A stretch of 44,256 bases of DNA from Puniceibacterium sediminis (GCF_900188035.1 NZ_FZNN01000025.1:1-44256); one strand, 5' to 3'; positions 27,615 to 37,783 are shown, counted from the stretch's first letter. The notes: generated by a model from the letters alone, not told the origin. Program-made: numbers and translations.

Positions 27615-28019
27615 ATGGAAGTCATGGCAAAGAACAGACCCTCAGATTCCGCAGGACCCGGCCAGCGACAGCTGCGCGTCGGGGAACTCATCCGTCGCAC
27701 CCTGTCGGACGTGCTGAACAGGGGCGATATCCACGACCCTGATCTCAACCGCATGTCCATCACCGTGGGCGAGGTACGCATGTCCAACGACCTCAAGGTC
27801 GCTACGATCTATGTGCTGCCACTGTTCGGGCAGGGCAAGGAAGAGGTCGTCGGTCTGCTGGCCCGCAACAAAGGCGAACTGCGCCGCGTCGTATCCAAAA
27901 GCCTCACCCTGAAATTTGCACCCGACCTGCGTTTCCGACTGGACGAGACATTTGACCGGATGGACGACACCCGCCGCCTGTTTGAGCAGGAAGACGTGCG
28001 TCGCGATCTGGACGACTGA
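27615..28019 (+). CDS. rbfA: 30S ribosome-binding factor A
   Basis: RbfA is a small KH-like protein that binds immature 30S subunits and helps mature the 5' end of 16S rRNA. The 134-residue product includes [18 protein letters not shown], the [21 protein letters not shown] block and [24 protein letters not shown] at 27604-27608 fits the ATG at 27615; an ATG at 27624 (MAKNRPS) would match many homologues and is an equally possible start. Six bases separate it from the following gene, so they are co-transcribed. Confidence 0.95.
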   Translation: MEVMAKNRPSDSAGPGQRQLRVGELIRRTLSDVLNRGDIHDPDLNRMSITVGEVRMSNDLKVATIYVLPLFGQGKEEVVGLLARNKGELRRVVSKSLTLKFAPDLRFRLDETFDRMDDTRRLFEQEDVRRDLDD

Positions 28020-28025
28020 ACGGTC

Positions 28026-28775
28026 ATGTGGCGCTGGCTCTTTCTGCTGCTCGGCGCTTTGGTTCTGGCCCTGAACACGCATCCCGCCCAGGCCGTGACT
28101 TGTACGGCGCAGGCGCATGACGGCAACGGTTATACGGTCTGCGCCGTCGACATGGCGCAAGAAGACCTACGGCTTTTCCTGAACGATACCAACGATGTAC
28201 CCTTTGGACAGTTCGGTCAGGTGAACACCATGCTGCGCGCCAAGGGACAGCACCTGTCCTTTGCCATGAACGCCGGCATGTACCACGACGACCGGGCGCC
28301 GGTCGGCCATTATATCGAAAATGGCACCGAACGCATGCGCGTGATCAGCAATCCCGGACCGGGCAATTTCGGCCTGCTGCCCAATGGGGTTCTGTGCATC
28401 CGCAAGCACCGCGCAGATGTCTATGAAACCCTGCGCTATGTCGAGAAGAAGCCCGATTGCACCTTCGCCACCCAGTCGGGCCCGATGCTGGTGATCGACG
28501 GTCAACTGCATCCGCGCTTTCTGGTCGACAGCACCTCGCGCTATATCCGCAACGGCGTGGGCACCTCGGATGATGGCAGGACTGCCTATTTCGTGATCTC
28601 GGAAAATGCCGTGACCTTTCATGAATTCGGGCGATTCTTTCGCGACGCGCTGCAGGTGCCGCAGGCACTTTTCCTTGATGGCAACATCTCGCGACTCTAT
28701 GCGCCACAGTTGGGGCGCGCGGATATTGGGCGCTGGATGGGCCCTATCGTCGGAGTCGTCGAAGACGGCGAATAA
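28026..28775 (+). CDS. Phosphodiester glycosidase-family protein (DUF2233)
   Basis: The 249-residue exported protein has a signal peptide (RWLFLLLGALVLALNTHPAQA). The body matches the NAGPA/DUF2233 fold, related to the uncovering enzyme that removes N-acetylglucosamine from phosphodiesters. Typical blocks are FAMNAGMYHDDRAPVGHYIE, GPGNFGLLPNGVLCI, TQSGPMLVIDGQ, RYIRNGVGTSDDGR and LFLDGNISRLYAPQ. Two conserved Asn/Asp-rich loops probably form the active site. The bacterial substrate, perhaps a cell-wall phosphodiester, is unknown. It follows rbfA by six bases. In many relatives truB comes next; here the next gene is an unrelated membrane protein. Confidence 0.87.
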   Translation: MWRWLFLLLGALVLALNTHPAQAVTCTAQAHDGNGYTVCAVDMAQEDLRLFLNDTNDVPFGQFGQVNTMLRAKGQHLSFAMNAGMYHDDRAPVGHYIENGTERMRVISNPGPGNFGLLPNGVLCIRKHRADVYETLRYVEKKPDCTFATQSGPMLVIDGQLHPRFLVDSTSRYIRNGVGTSDDGRTAYFVISENAVTFHEFGRFFRDALQVPQALFLDGNISRLYAPQLGRADIGRWMGPIVGVVEDGE

Positions 28776-28884
28776 ATTGACGTTCGGGAACGATTCTGTT
28801 GTCCGACACGTCCCCGATGTGTTTTCCTGAGCATCGAAGGCCGGGCAACGGCCAATCAATAACAATCTTCAGGGAGAAGCGAAT

Positions 28885-29802
28885 TTGGAACAGAAACTCA
28901 TTGCAACAGGTCTGGGCGCACTCATCGTGGGCTATGTCCTCGGAACCTTCAGCGGGCCCAATCTTGATGACATTGGCGCGAAGGTCGAGACTTCATTCAG
29001 CGCCACCGGAGAAGCGCTCAGCGGCGGCGTAAGCAGCCTTGGCGACCAGATTACCGCTCTCACTGCACGGCTAGATTCGGTAGAGGCTAACGTTGCCTCG
29101 GCAGCCACCGCAGCTGCCGACACCACGGGACTTGATGCGCTTGGCGCGCGTCTTGACGCTTTGTCGGGCGAAATCGGTGACGGCCTTGCGAAGGCTCAGA
29201 GTGATATAGCGGGCAAGATATCCGATCTGGGAAGCAAGATCAGCAGTGCCGCCATGCCCGCGCCTGCCGCCACCGCCGTGCCGACCGCTGCGGCAACCGC
29301 GGCGGCTGCTCCCGCGGCAGCGCCTGCCGACAATGCCTCACCGCCACAGGGCCTCACGGCCGGCAATACCGCAGTCTTCGGCGATGGTGCCGTGCGCGCC
29401 TTCGTATCGAGGGTCGGTGACGGTACGGCCCGGATTTCGGTCAATGGCAATCTCACCAATCTGAGCGCGGGCGAAAGCATGACGGTCGGCGACTGTCTCC
29501 TGATGCTCAACTCGGTTGACCGGGGCCATGCCGACATCTCTGGTGCCTGCGGGTCCGACGTGCCGGCCGCAACCGGCTTTGGCCCGGGCGAAGCTGCCAT
29601 GTTTGATGACGGCGCGACGCGGGTATTCATCTCTGGCGTGTCGGAAGACGGCAGCGCGGCGCGTATCGCGGTGAACGGTCTGGTTACGCAATCCGTCGCC
29701 AAGGGCGAAAGCGTGTCCGTGGGCGGCGACAGCAACTGCTCAGTCGTGGTCGAAGGCATCGACCGGGGCCACGTCCAGTTGGGCTACATCTGCGGTTCTT
29801 GA
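28885..29802 (+). CDS. Unrecognised membrane-anchored protein with two tandem Cys-containing repeats
   Basis: I do not recognise this 305-residue protein. It has a short N-terminal hydrophobic segment (about 6-20), a stretch that looks coiled-coil or helical with regular Leu/Ala spacing (about 28-120), an Ala/Pro-rich linker (about 123-152) and two tandem repeats of roughly 70 residues (about 157-224 and 231-305). Each repeat runs F-x-DGA-x-R-x-F-(V/I)-S ... ARI-x-VNG ... GES-x-x-VG ... DRGH ... CGS, and each has two Cys (204/222 and 285/303) that could form a disulphide outside the cytoplasm. The start is TTG at 28885 with AGGGAG at 28871-28876. A hairpin lies 14 bases after the stop. A role in the envelope is inferred from the anchor and cysteines only. 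Confidence 0.85.
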   Translation: MEQKLIATGLGALIVGYVLGTFSGPNLDDIGAKVETSFSATGEALSGGVSSLGDQITALTARLDSVEANVASAATAAADTTGLDALGARLDALSGEIGDGLAKAQSDIAGKISDLGSKISSAAMPAPAATAVPTAAATAAAAPAAAPADNASPPQGLTAGNTAVFGDGAVRAFVSRVGDGTARISVNGNLTNLSAGESMTVGDCLLMLNSVDRGHADISGACGSDVPAATGFGPGEAAMFDDGATRVFISGVSEDGSAARIAVNGLVTQSVAKGESVSVGGDSNCSVVVEGIDRGHVQLGYICGS

Positions 29803-30103
29803 CTCTTCGATCGCTCCGCCGGGTTGTTCCGGCGGGGCTTGTCGATGCCTTTAGCGCCAGCCAAGCTGGGCAGCGACTGAACCAAACGCTTTATGCCGCC
29901 AAACTCATTCAACATTCCGAACGCAGTGACGTAGCCAAAGCGCCAGGCCGCTAAGCGGGCAATTTTTGCCCGGTACTCCTGCGTGGCCTGAGAGGGGCTC
30001 GGCACAGATTCCAGATCTGCATCTCAATACCAGCCCACCCTTGCGCCAGAGGCCCTCTGGCCCTAGGTCAGATAAACCCGCAAACAGACCCCCGAGGCCC
30101 CCA
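29803..30103. other. Intergenic region with hairpin before pmbA
   Basis: About 300 bases between two plus-strand genes. A 7-bp stem (CCGCCGG 29816-29822, CCGGCGG 29829-29835) with a 6-base loop may end the upstream transcript, though no T-run follows. A minus-strand frame from about 30005 to 29784 reads open for 73 residues but starts at GTG, overlaps the previous gene end and is unlike any family I know; I do not call it a gene. The rest must hold the pmbA promoter. Confidence 0.45.
29816..29835 (+). terminator. Weak hairpin terminator candidate
   Basis: The stem CCGCCGG/CCGGCGG (7 bp, loop 6) sits 14 bases after the stop of the tandem-repeat protein. The GC-rich stem suits a terminator, but the usual T-run is missing, so termination may be partial or Rho-aided. 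Confidence 0.45.
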
Positions 30104-31450
30104 ATGCCCCACGACTTGCCCGCCCTGACCCAGGCCCTTCTCTCTGCCGCACGCGCGGCTGGGGCCGATGCGGCAGATGCCGTGGCCATAGACGGGACCG
30201 CCCTGTCCATCGACGTGCGCGGCGGAAAACTGGAACATGCCGAACGCTCTGAGGGCACCGACATCGGCCTGCGAGTTCTTATCGGGCAGCGTTCCGCATC
30301 GGTCTCCACCTCTGACCTGCGCCCCGCCGCGATGGAAACGATGGCCGCCCGCTGCGTCGCCATGGCGCGCGAAGCACCCGAAGACCCTTATATCGGCCTT
30401 GCCGATCCCTCCCAGCTTGCCCGCGACTGGGACCTCACCGCACTCGAACTCTATGACGCGACGCCCGAACCCTCTCCTGCCGAGCTTGAGGAAGGCGCCC
30501 GCCGCGCCGAAGCCGCCGCGCGATCTGTGGAAGGGATCACGCAGATCGACTCCGCCTCGGCCGGATATGGCGCGCGCAACATCCACCTGGCCGCCACCAA
30601 CGGTTTCACCGGCGGATACAGCATCACCTCACGCTCGACCTCCTGCGTGGCGATCGCGGGCGCGGGCATGGGAATGGAGCGGGATTACGACGGCGATTCC
30701 CGCATTTTTCAGGCCGATCTGCGCACGCCCGAAGACATCGGCACCTCAGCTGCCAACCGCACGCTCGAACGCATGAACCCGAGCAAGCCCAAGACCGGAG
30801 CCTATCCGGTGCTGTTTGACGAACGCGTGTCGTCATCCCTGATCGGTCACTTTCTGTCGGCGATCAACGGTGCGGCCGTGGCGCGGGGCGCGTCCTGGCT
30901 GCGCTCTGCCATGGGTGAACAGGTCCTGCCATCGGGCCTGAACCTGACTGAAGATCCCCACCGCCCGCGCGCCATGGCATCGCGTCCCTTTGACGGCGAA
31001 GGGCTGCCCACGCGTCGGCGCAACATCGTCGAAGACGGCGTCTTGCAGGGTTGGACCCTCGACCTAGCCGCCAGCCGCAAGCTCGGGCTGGAGCCAACCG
31101 GGAACGGCGCGCGCGCCGCCTCGGGCGGTATCACCCCGTCCAACTGGAACATCGCGCTCACTCAGGGGGCGCATACTCGTGACGACCTGATCCGTGACAT
31201 GGGCACCGGCCTGCTTGTCACTTCGATGATCGGATCGACCATCAACCCCAATACCGGCGACTATTCCCGCGGTGCAGCGGGTTTCTGGGTTGAAAATGGC
31301 GAAATCGCCTATCCGGTTTCCGGCGTCACCATCGCCGGCAATCTGCGCGATCTGCTAAAGACGATCCAGCCGGCCAATGACGCCCGCACCTGGTTGTCGC
31401 GCGTCGTGCCATCACTTCTGGTTCAGGGACTCACCCTTGCCGGCGAATGA
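30104..31450 (+). CDS. pmbA: TldE/PmbA-family metallopeptidase component
   Basis: The 448-residue protein belongs to the TldD/TldE (PmbA) family. In E. coli the two proteins form a heterodimer that degrades unfolded peptides and processes microcin B17; TldD holds the metal site and TldE does not. Family blocks seen here are SIDVRGGKLEHAERSEGTDIGLRV, RARNIHLAATNGFTGGYS-like text, PVLFDERVSSSLIGHFLSAI, FDGEGLPTRRRNIVEDGVL and SGGITPSNWNIAL. The C-terminal DYSRGAAGFWVENGEIAYPV is typical. No tldD lies in the window. It overlaps the start of the next gene by a few bases. Confidence 0.92.
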   Translation: MPHDLPALTQALLSAARAAGADAADAVAIDGTALSIDVRGGKLEHAERSEGTDIGLRVLIGQRSASVSTSDLRPAAMETMAARCVAMAREAPEDPYIGLADPSQLARDWDLTALELYDATPEPSPAELEEGARRAEAAARSVEGITQIDSASAGYGARNIHLAATNGFTGGYSITSRSTSCVAIAGAGMGMERDYDGDSRIFQADLRTPEDIGTSAANRTLERMNPSKPKTGAYPVLFDERVSSSLIGHFLSAINGAAVARGASWLRSAMGEQVLPSGLNLTEDPHRPRAMASRPFDGEGLPTRRRNIVEDGVLQGWTLDLAASRKLGLEPTGNGARAASGGITPSNWNIALTQGAHTRDDLIRDMGTGLLVTSMIGSTINPNTGDYSRGAAGFWVENGEIAYPVSGVTIAGNLRDLLKTIQPANDARTWLSRVVPSLLVQGLTLAGE

Positions 31451-32210
31451 TCTGACCCTTCTCACCGACGCCGCCCGCGCCGCCGCCGAAACCGCCACAC
31501 GCTATATCGGCGGCAACCTGAACGTGACGCAAAAACCAGACGACAGTCCCGTCACCGCCGCCGACCTCGCGGTGAACGCAGTGCTGTCGGATATGCTCCG
31601 ATCCGCGCGGCCTCACTACGGCTGGCTGTCCGAGGAATCTCCGGACGACGCTGCCCGCCTCGACAACGAACATACCTTCATCATCGACCCGATCGACGGC
31701 ACCCGTTCTTTCATCGCGGGCGAAGACACCTGGGCACATTCCCTTGCCATCGCGCGCAACGGCCAGATCACCGCCGCCGTCGTCTATCTGCCGCTGAGGG
31801 ATAAACTCTATTCCGCTGACCTCGGGCGTGGCTCCAGCCTCAACGGCAAACCCATCACCGTCGCGGCTCCCACCACGCTCAGCGATGCGCATATCCTGAC
31901 CACCAAGCCGAACCTGGACCCGCACCACTGGCACGGCGATGTTCCTGATTTCCGGCGCAGCCACCGCCCGTCGCTCGCCTATCGCCTCAGCCTTGTGGCC
32001 GAAGGCGCTTATGATGCCATGTTTACCCTTCGGCCCAGCTGGGAATGGGACATCGCCGCCGGTGCCCTGATCCTGACCGAGGCCGGCGCCCGCGTCAGCG
32101 ACAAGACCGGCGCCGATCTGCGGTTTAACAATCCGCACCCGCAGGTGAACGGCGTGGTGGCCGGCGCCGAAGCCGTGTGGGCAGAGGTTCTGTCCGGCCT
32201 GCGCAGCTAA
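31437..32210 (+). CDS. Inositol monophosphatase-family phosphatase, CysQ/HisN-like
   Basis: The 257-residue protein is a metal-dependent sugar-phosphate phosphatase of the IMPase fold. Visible metal-binding motifs are EES (WLSEESPDD), IDPIDGTRSFI and, later, WEWDIAAGALILTEAG. Members include CysQ (3'-phosphoadenosine 5'-phosphate phosphatase), SuhB and HisN; the sequence alone does not decide, although the short length and SPVTAADLAVNA fit CysQ. The start is taken as TTG at 31437 (reading MPANDLTLLTDAAR), overlapping the pmbA stop region; CAGGGA lies upstream. The pair is probably co-translated. A long hairpin follows the stop. Confidence 0.87.
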   Translation: MPANDLTLLTDAARAAAETATRYIGGNLNVTQKPDDSPVTAADLAVNAVLSDMLRSARPHYGWLSEESPDDAARLDNEHTFIIDPIDGTRSFIAGEDTWAHSLAIARNGQITAAVVYLPLRDKLYSADLGRGSSLNGKPITVAAPTTLSDAHILTTKPNLDPHHWHGDVPDFRRSHRPSLAYRLSLVAEGAYDAMFTLRPSWEWDIAAGALILTEAGARVSDKTGADLRFNNPHPQVNGVVAGAEAVWAEVLSGLRS

Positions 32211-32221
32211 AGCATGCAATT

Positions 32222-32264
32222 GCTCTGCCTTCGTCCCGCACCTCGTACGGGACGAAGGCAGAGC
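32222..32264. terminator. Long perfect stem between convergent genes
   Basis: GCTCTGCCTTCGTCCCG (32222-32238) pairs exactly with 32248-32264, a 17-bp stem with a 9-base loop, in the 59-base gap between the IMPase-family gene and carB. No T-run follows on either strand. Placement between two stop codons argues for a bidirectional terminator, but the mechanism is not the textbook one. Confidence 0.7.
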
Positions 32265-32269
32265 GCCTC

Positions 32270-35200
32270 TCAGCCCTGAAGGGGCTTTACGACCAGTTCG
32301 CCTTCGGTCCGGGACTTCATCGCCAGAGCTGCGGCATGAGCTCCGGCCGCGGTCGTGAAGTACGGGATCTTGTCATAAAGCGCGACCGAGCGGATTTCGC
32401 GGGAATCTTCCACTGCGGCGGCGCCTTCGGTCGTGTTCAGCACCAGATCGATGCCTGCATCCTTCATCAGGTCCACCACGTTGGGACGGCCCTCATAGAC
32501 CTTCTTGATCAACTCGCAGGCAATCCCCTGTTCCTTGACGAACTTTGCCGTGCCCGAGGTCGCGACGATGCGGAAACCGAGATCGGATAGGATTTGCGCG
32601 CATTCGGCCATCTGGGGCGTCTTGTCGTCATCGCGGATCGACAGAAAGACAGTGCCGCCTTCGGGAAGCATCGTTCCGGCACCCATCTGCGCCTTGAGGA
32701 AGGCGCGCGGGAACGAACGGTCCCAACCCATGACTTCACCGGTCGAACGCATTTCCGGGCCGAGGATCGTATCGACACCGGGGAAGCGGGCGAAGGGCAG
32801 GACCGCCTCTTTGACCGAGAACCAAGGCATGTTCGGATCGGCCAGCGTCATCGGATCGGCCAAGGGCAGGACCGAGTCATAATCCGTGTCCGCCGGGTAT
32901 GCCGGACGCAGAGGGAAGTTGGAAAGAGGTTCACCTGCCATGATGCGCGCAGCGATGGACGCGATGGCAGAGTCCGTCGCCTTGGCCACAAAGGGAACGG
33001 TACGTGAGGCGCGCGGGTTGACCTCGATCAGGAAAATCTCTCCGTCCTTGACGGCGAACTGGACGTTCATAAGGCCAACGACGTTGAGGCCAAGGGCCAG
33101 CGCCTTTGTCTGGACCACGATCTCTTCGATGATGGCCGGATCAAGCGAATAGGGCGGTAGCGAGCAGGCGGAGTCGCCGGAATGCACACCAGCCTCTTCG
33201 ATATGCTGCATGATGCCCGCGACATGGACATCCTTGCCGTCACACAGGGCATCCACATCCAGTTCCACGGCACCAGAGAGATAGCTGTCGAGCAGGACAG
33301 GGCTGTCCCCCGAGACGATGACCGCGTCTTTGATGTAACGTTCAAGCTGCGCGGTATCGCGGACGATCTCCATCGCGCGGCCGCCAAGAACGTAGGAGGG
33401 GCGGATCACCAGCGGGTAGCCAATGCTGTCGGCAATCGCCATCGCCTGAGCGTCGGTCGACGCAATGCCGTTATGGGGCTGCTTCAGGCCAAGCTGATTG
33501 ACAAGCGCCTGGAACCGCTCGCGGTCCTCGGCAAGGTCGATCATGTCCGGCGAGGTGCCGAGGATCGGGATGCCTTCGGCCTCTAGCATATCGGCGAGCT
33601 TGAGCGGCGTCTGACCGCCGAACTGCACGATCACGCCATGCAGCGTGCCATTTTCCTGCTCGACCCGCAGGATTTCCATCACATGTTCAAAGGTCAGCGG
33701 TTCGAAATAGAGACGGTCCGAGGTGTCGTAGTCGGTCGACACTGTTTCGGGGTTGCAGTTGATCATGATGGTTTCATAGCCCGCGTCTGTCAGCGCAAAG
33801 CAGGCGTGGCAGCAGCAGTAGTCGAACTCGATCCCCTGCCCGATCCGGTTCGGACCACCACCAAGGATGACCACCTTTTTGCGATCCGACGGGCGCGCTT
33901 CGCATTCCACCTCGCCCATCATGGGCATTTCGTAGGTCGAATACATGTACGGCGTCTGCGCTTCGAATTCGGCGGCGCAGGTGTCGATACGTTTGAAGAC
34001 AGCCGTGATGCCCATACCGATACGCTTCTGGCGGACGTCTTTTTCGCTGAACCCGGTTAGGATGGCGAGGCGGGCATCTGTGAAGCCCATGATCTTGAGC
34101 ATGCGCAGCCCGTCTTCGTCCTGCGGCAGGCCGTTTGCGATCACTTCCGCCTCAACCTCGATGATCTCGCGGATACGGGCAAGGAACCAGGGGTCGAACA
34201 TCGTAACGCCGTGGATGTCGTCGTCAGACAGGCCATGGCGCATGGCCTGCGCAATGACACGGATCCGGTCCGGAGTCTGTTTCGACAACGCCTTGATCAC
34301 GGCCGACTTCTCCGGCGCGCCAGGGATTTCGATATCGTCAAACCCGGTCAGCCCGGTTTCCATCGAGGCAAGCGCCTTCTGGAAGGATTCGTGGAAGGTA
34401 CGGCCGACCGCCATCGCCTCGCCCACCGATTTCATCGCGGTGGTAAGGTGCGGTTCGGAGCCCGGGAATTTCTCAAAGGCAAAGCGCGGGATCTTGGTCA
34501 CAACATAGTCGATGGTCGGCTCAAAGCTCGCCGGAGTTACCTTGGTGATGTCGTTGTCCAACTCGTCGAGCGTGTAGCCGACGGCCAGTTTGGCTGCGAT
34601 CTTGGCGATGGGGAAACCCGTCGCCTTCGACGCCAGAGCGGACGACCGGGACACGCGGGGGTTCATCTCGATCACCACCATGCGGCCATCGGCGGGGTTC
34701 ACCGCCCACTGGACGTTCGATCCACCGGTCTCGACCCCGATCTCGCGCAGGACGGCGATGCTGCCGTTGCGCATGATCTGGTATTCTTTGTCCGTCAGAG
34801 TCAGCGCCGGGGCAACGGTGATCGAATCCCCGGTGTGAACGCCCATCGGATCGACGTTTTCGATGGCGCAGACGATGATCGCGTTGTCGGCCTTGTCGCG
34901 CACGACCTCCATCTCGAACTCTTTCCAGCCGAGCAGGGATTCATCGACAAGGATCTGGTTCACCGGTGAGGCATCCATACCCGTGCGGCAATAATATTCA
35001 TAATCTTCGCGGTTATACGCCACGCCGCCACCGGTGCCGCCCAGCGTATAGGCCGGGCGGATGATTGCAGGCAGGCCGACATATTCCAGCGTTTCCAGCG
35101 CGAGCCGTACGCCTTCCTTCAGGTCCGCCTTGCCGTTGGGCAGCTTCGGGGCGGTCACGATGGTCGCCTTGGGGTTTTCAAGGCCAATGCGGTCCATCGC

Positions 35201-35602
35201 CTCACGGAACAGCTTGCGATCTTCGGCCATCTCAATCGCCGCGCGCTTGGCGCCGATCATCTCGACCCCGTATTTGGCCAGCACACCCATCTCTTCGAGC
35301 GCGAGAGATGTGTTCAGGCCAGTCTGCCCGCCCATTGTGGGCAGCAACGCGTCTGGCCGTTCCTTTTCGATGATCTTGGCGACCACTTCGGGCGTGATCG
35401 GCTCGATATAGGTGGCATCGGCCAGGCCGGGGTCGGTCATGATCGTCGCGGGGTTCGAGTTCACCAGGATGACGCGGTAACCTTCCTCGCGCAGCGCCTT
35501 GCAGGCCTGGGCACCGGAGTAGTCGAACTCGCAAGCCTGCCCGATCACGATTGGGCCAGCTCCGATGATCATGATGGATTTGATATCGGTACGTTTGGGC
35601 AT
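32270..35602 (-). CDS. carB: Carbamoyl-phosphate synthase large subunit
   Basis: CarB makes carbamoyl phosphate from bicarbonate, ATP and ammonia delivered by CarA, for arginine and pyrimidine synthesis. The 1110-residue protein shows the expected internal duplication: an N-half ATP-grasp unit beginning [20 protein letters not shown] and a C-half unit beginning [19 protein letters not shown], each followed by its ATP-grasp region ([41 protein letters not shown]). A C-terminal MGS-like allosteric domain starts near [19 protein letters not shown]. The start at 35602 ([14 protein letters not shown]) has GAGG upstream. carA is not in the window. Confidence 0.98.
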   Translation of the reverse strand: MPKRTDIKSIMIIGAGPIVIGQACEFDYSGAQACKALREEGYRVILVNSNPATIMTDPGLADATYIEPITPEVVAKIIEKERPDALLPTMGGQTGLNTSLALEEMGVLAKYGVEMIGAKRAAIEMAEDRKLFREAMDRIGLENPKATIVTAPKLPNGKADLKEGVRLALETLEYVGLPAIIRPAYTLGGTGGGVAYNREDYEYYCRTGMDASPVNQILVDESLLGWKEFEMEVVRDKADNAIIVCAIENVDPMGVHTGDSITVAPALTLTDKEYQIMRNGSIAVLREIGVETGGSNVQWAVNPADGRMVVIEMNPRVSRSSALASKATGFPIAKIAAKLAVGYTLDELDNDITKVTPASFEPTIDYVVTKIPRFAFEKFPGSEPHLTTAMKSVGEAMAVGRTFHESFQKALASMETGLTGFDDIEIPGAPEKSAVIKALSKQTPDRIRVIAQAMRHGLSDDDIHGVTMFDPWFLARIREIIEVEAEVIANGLPQDEDGLRMLKIMGFTDARLAILTGFSEKDVRQKRIGMGITAVFKRIDTCAAEFEAQTPYMYSTYEMPMMGEVECEARPSDRKKVVILGGGPNRIGQGIEFDYCCCHACFALTDAGYETIMINCNPETVSTDYDTSDRLYFEPLTFEHVMEILRVEQENGTLHGVIVQFGGQTPLKLADMLEAEGIPILGTSPDMIDLAEDRERFQALVNQLGLKQPHNGIASTDAQAMAIADSIGYPLVIRPSYVLGGRAMEIVRDTAQLERYIKDAVIVSGDSPVLLDSYLSGAVELDVDALCDGKDVHVAGIMQHIEEAGVHSGDSACSLPPYSLDPAIIEEIVVQTKALALGLNVVGLMNVQFAVKDGEIFLIEVNPRASRTVPFVAKATDSAIASIAARIMAGEPLSNFPLRPAYPADTDYDSVLPLADPMTLADPNMPWFSVKEAVLPFARFPGVDTILGPEMRSTGEVMGWDRSFPRAFLKAQMGAGTMLPEGGTVFLSIRDDDKTPQMAECAQILSDLGFRIVATSGTAKFVKEQGIACELIKKVYEGRPNVVDLMKDAGIDLVLNTTEGAAAVEDSREIRSVALYDKIPYFTTAAGAHAAALAMKSRTEGELVVKPLQG

Positions 35603-35671
35603 GGCGGACCTCGTCTGAACGGCAGGGGGACACACCCCGCTGACTTGGCGCCGAGGTGCAAATTGTCGTGG

Positions 35672-35699
35672 GTTATAGACGTCGCGGGATTGCGCGCAA
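35672..35699 (-). promoter_or_regulatory. Candidate carB promoter
   Basis: On the minus strand TTGCGC (35699-35694) and TATAAC (35677-35672) are 16 bases apart, a good -10 with a partial -35. Transcription would begin about 63 bases before carB. The -35 overlaps a perfect 10-bp palindrome, TTGCGCGCAA (35690-35699), which could be an operator. The call rests on consensus and position. Confidence 0.45.
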
Positions 35700-35851
35700 C
35701 CCCATTGCGCCATGGAACGTACGATCCAGACACACCTTTGTTCGGGTCTGTACAGCGCCCGACAGGGGGAAAGGACAGCGCGAGCGGCTTGACTTTCGGC
35801 CCGTCACAGGATGTACCGCCCTAAACCGGTTTTCTAAGAGGAATAGTGCAC

Positions 35852-37783
35852 ATGCATGCCTATCGCACCCATACCTGCGCCGATCTTTCGGCTGCCAATG
35901 TTGGCGACACCGTCCGCCTTTCTGGTTGGGTGCATCGGGTCCGTGACCATGGTGGCATCCTGTTCATCGACCTGCGCGACCATTACGGCATCACCCAGGT
36001 GCTGTGCGACCCCGACAGCCCGGTCTTTGCCCAGGTCGAAAAAGTCCGCTCTGAATGGTGCATCCGCATCGACGGCGTGGTCAAGGCGCGCGACGCGTCG
36101 CTGGTGAACCCCAAGCTGCCCACCGGCGAAATCGAAGTCTTTGTGCGTGACATCGAAACCCTTGGGGCCGCAGACGAATTGCCGCTGATCGTGTTTGGCG
36201 ATCAGGAATACCCCGAGGAAACGCGCCTGCGCTATCGCTACCTCGATCTGCGCCGCGAAGTGATGCAAAAGAACATGACGCTGCGCTCGGACGTTGTTGC
36301 CTCAATGCGCCGCCGGATGTGGGATCGGGGTTTCCGCGAATACCAGACGCCGATCATCACCGCATCGTCCCCCGAAGGCGCGCGCGACTTTCTTGTTCCG
36401 TCGCGTCTGCACCCGGGCAAATTCTATGCGCTTCCGCAGGCACCGCAGCAGTTCAAGCAGCTGATCATGGTCAGCGGCTTCGACAAGTATTTCCAGATCG
36501 CGCCCTGTTTCCGCGACGAAGACCCGCGCGCCGACCGCTCGCCCACGGATTTCTACCAGCTTGACCTCGAAATGTCCTTTGTCACCCAGCAGGATGTGTT
36601 TGATACGATCCAGCCGGTCATTGGCGGCGTGTTCGAAGAGTTCGGCAATGGTCGCAAGGTCGACCAGACGTGGGAGCAGATTTCCTACAAGGATGCCGCC
36701 CTCTGGTACGGCACTGACAAGCCCGACCTGCGCAACCCGATCAAGATGCAGATTGTCAGTGATCATTTTGCAGGCTCAGGCTTCGCGATTTTCGCCAAGC
36801 TGCTGGAGCAGGACGGAACGCAAATCCGCGCCATCCCCGCGCCGGGCGGTGGTTCACGCAAGTTCTGCGACCGCATGAACGCCTTTGCGCAAAAGGAAGG
36901 TCTGCCCGGCATGGGCTATATCTTCTGGCGCGACAAAGGTGATGTGCTGCGCGGCGAACTTGGCGACCTACTAACCGCAAAGATCAAAGCCGAGAAGAAA
37001 AAAGATGAAAGCCTAGTTGCGAAGATATCCTCCGAAGCGGATGCAAAGGCGGTTGAACTTGATCGGCTAGAGCAGGAGGCTAATCTGACAGCCGTTCGTC
37101 CTGTAGAGGCCGCCGGCCCGCTGGCCAAAAATATTGGCCACGAGCGGACCGAGGCGATCCGCCAGCAGTTGGGTCTGGGTGTCGGCGATGCGGCGTTCTT
37201 CTTGGGTGGCAAGCCCAAGCAGTTTGAATCGGTTGCCGGACGTGCGCGCACAGCCATTGGCGAAGAACTGGGTCTGACCGACAAGGACCGCTTTGCCTTT
37301 GCCTGGATCGTCGATTTCCCGATCTACGAAAAGGACGCGGAATCCGGCAAGATCGACTTTGAACACAACCCCTTCTCCATGCCGCAGGGCGGGATGGAGG
37401 CGCTGCTGGGTGATCCGCTCGAGGTGCTTGGCTTCCAGTATGACCTTGCCTGCAACGGATACGAACTGGTCAGCGGCGCGATCCGGAATCACCGCCCCGA
37501 GATCATGTTCAAGGCGTTTGAGATTGCCGGCTATGGCGAAGAAGAAGTGCGCAAGCGGTTCGGCGGCATGGTCAACGCCTTCCGCTTTGGCGCGCCGCCC
37601 CACGGTGGCTGTGCGGCAGGTATCGACCGGATCGTGATGCTGCTGGCGGATGAGGCGAACATCCGCGAGGTCATCATGTTCCCGATGAACCAGCGTGCCG
37701 AGGATGTGATGATGGGCGCACCCAGCGAGCCGACCCCGGACCAGCTGATGGAGCTGCGCCTGCGATCAATCCCGCAGGACTAA
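35852..37783 (+). CDS. aspS: Aspartyl-tRNA synthetase with an extra charged insertion
   Basis: AspRS charges tRNA with aspartate. The 643-residue protein has an N-terminal OB-fold anticodon-binding domain (about 1-110), a class II catalytic core (motif 2 [21 protein letters not shown]; motif 3 [15 protein letters not shown]) and an inserted GAD domain. Usual bacterial length is about 590. The excess lies at about residues 362-418, between GYIFWRD and [11 protein letters not shown], where relatives have a short loop. The inserted text is rich in Lys and Glu and looks helical; its codons include four CTA and one ATA. The ATG at 35852 is chosen over a GTG at 35846 because AAGAGGA is well placed. 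A terminator follows. Confidence 0.97.
   Translation: MHAYRTHTCADLSAANVGDTVRLSGWVHRVRDHGGILFIDLRDHYGITQVLCDPDSPVFAQVEKVRSEWCIRIDGVVKARDASLVNPKLPTGEIEVFVRDIETLGAADELPLIVFGDQEYPEETRLRYRYLDLRREVMQKNMTLRSDVVASMRRRMWDRGFREYQTPIITASSPEGARDFLVPSRLHPGKFYALPQAPQQFKQLIMVSGFDKYFQIAPCFRDEDPRADRSPTDFYQLDLEMSFVTQQDVFDTIQPVIGGVFEEFGNGRKVDQTWEQISYKDAALWYGTDKPDLRNPIKMQIVSDHFAGSGFAIFAKLLEQDGTQIRAIPAPGGGSRKFCDRMNAFAQKEGLPGMGYIFWRDKGDVLRGELGDLLTAKIKAEKKKDESLVAKISSEADAKAVELDRLEQEANLTAVRPVEAAGPLAKNIGHERTEAIRQQLGLGVGDAAFFLGGKPKQFESVAGRARTAIGEELGLTDKDRFAFAWIVDFPIYEKDAESGKIDFEHNPFSMPQGGMEALLGDPLEVLGFQYDLACNGYELVSGAIRNHRPEIMFKAFEIAGYGEEEVRKRFGGMVNAFRFGAPPHGGCAAGIDRIVMLLADEANIREVIMFPMNQRAEDVMMGAPSEPTPDQLMELRLRSIPQD

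Noticed and set aside
28777-28800. GGAAC element before the tandem-repeat protein, as in EcfG-type stress promoters
   Set aside because: The matching -10 element (GTT after 16-17 bases) is not convincing.
29784-30005. Open minus-strand frame of 73 residues before pmbA
   Set aside because: It starts at GTG without a ribosome site, overlaps the end of a real gene and resembles no known protein.
35789-35817. TTGACT with a 17-base spacer and TGTACC before aspS
   Set aside because: The -35 is good but the -10 matches at only about three positions, so I do not list it as a promoter.
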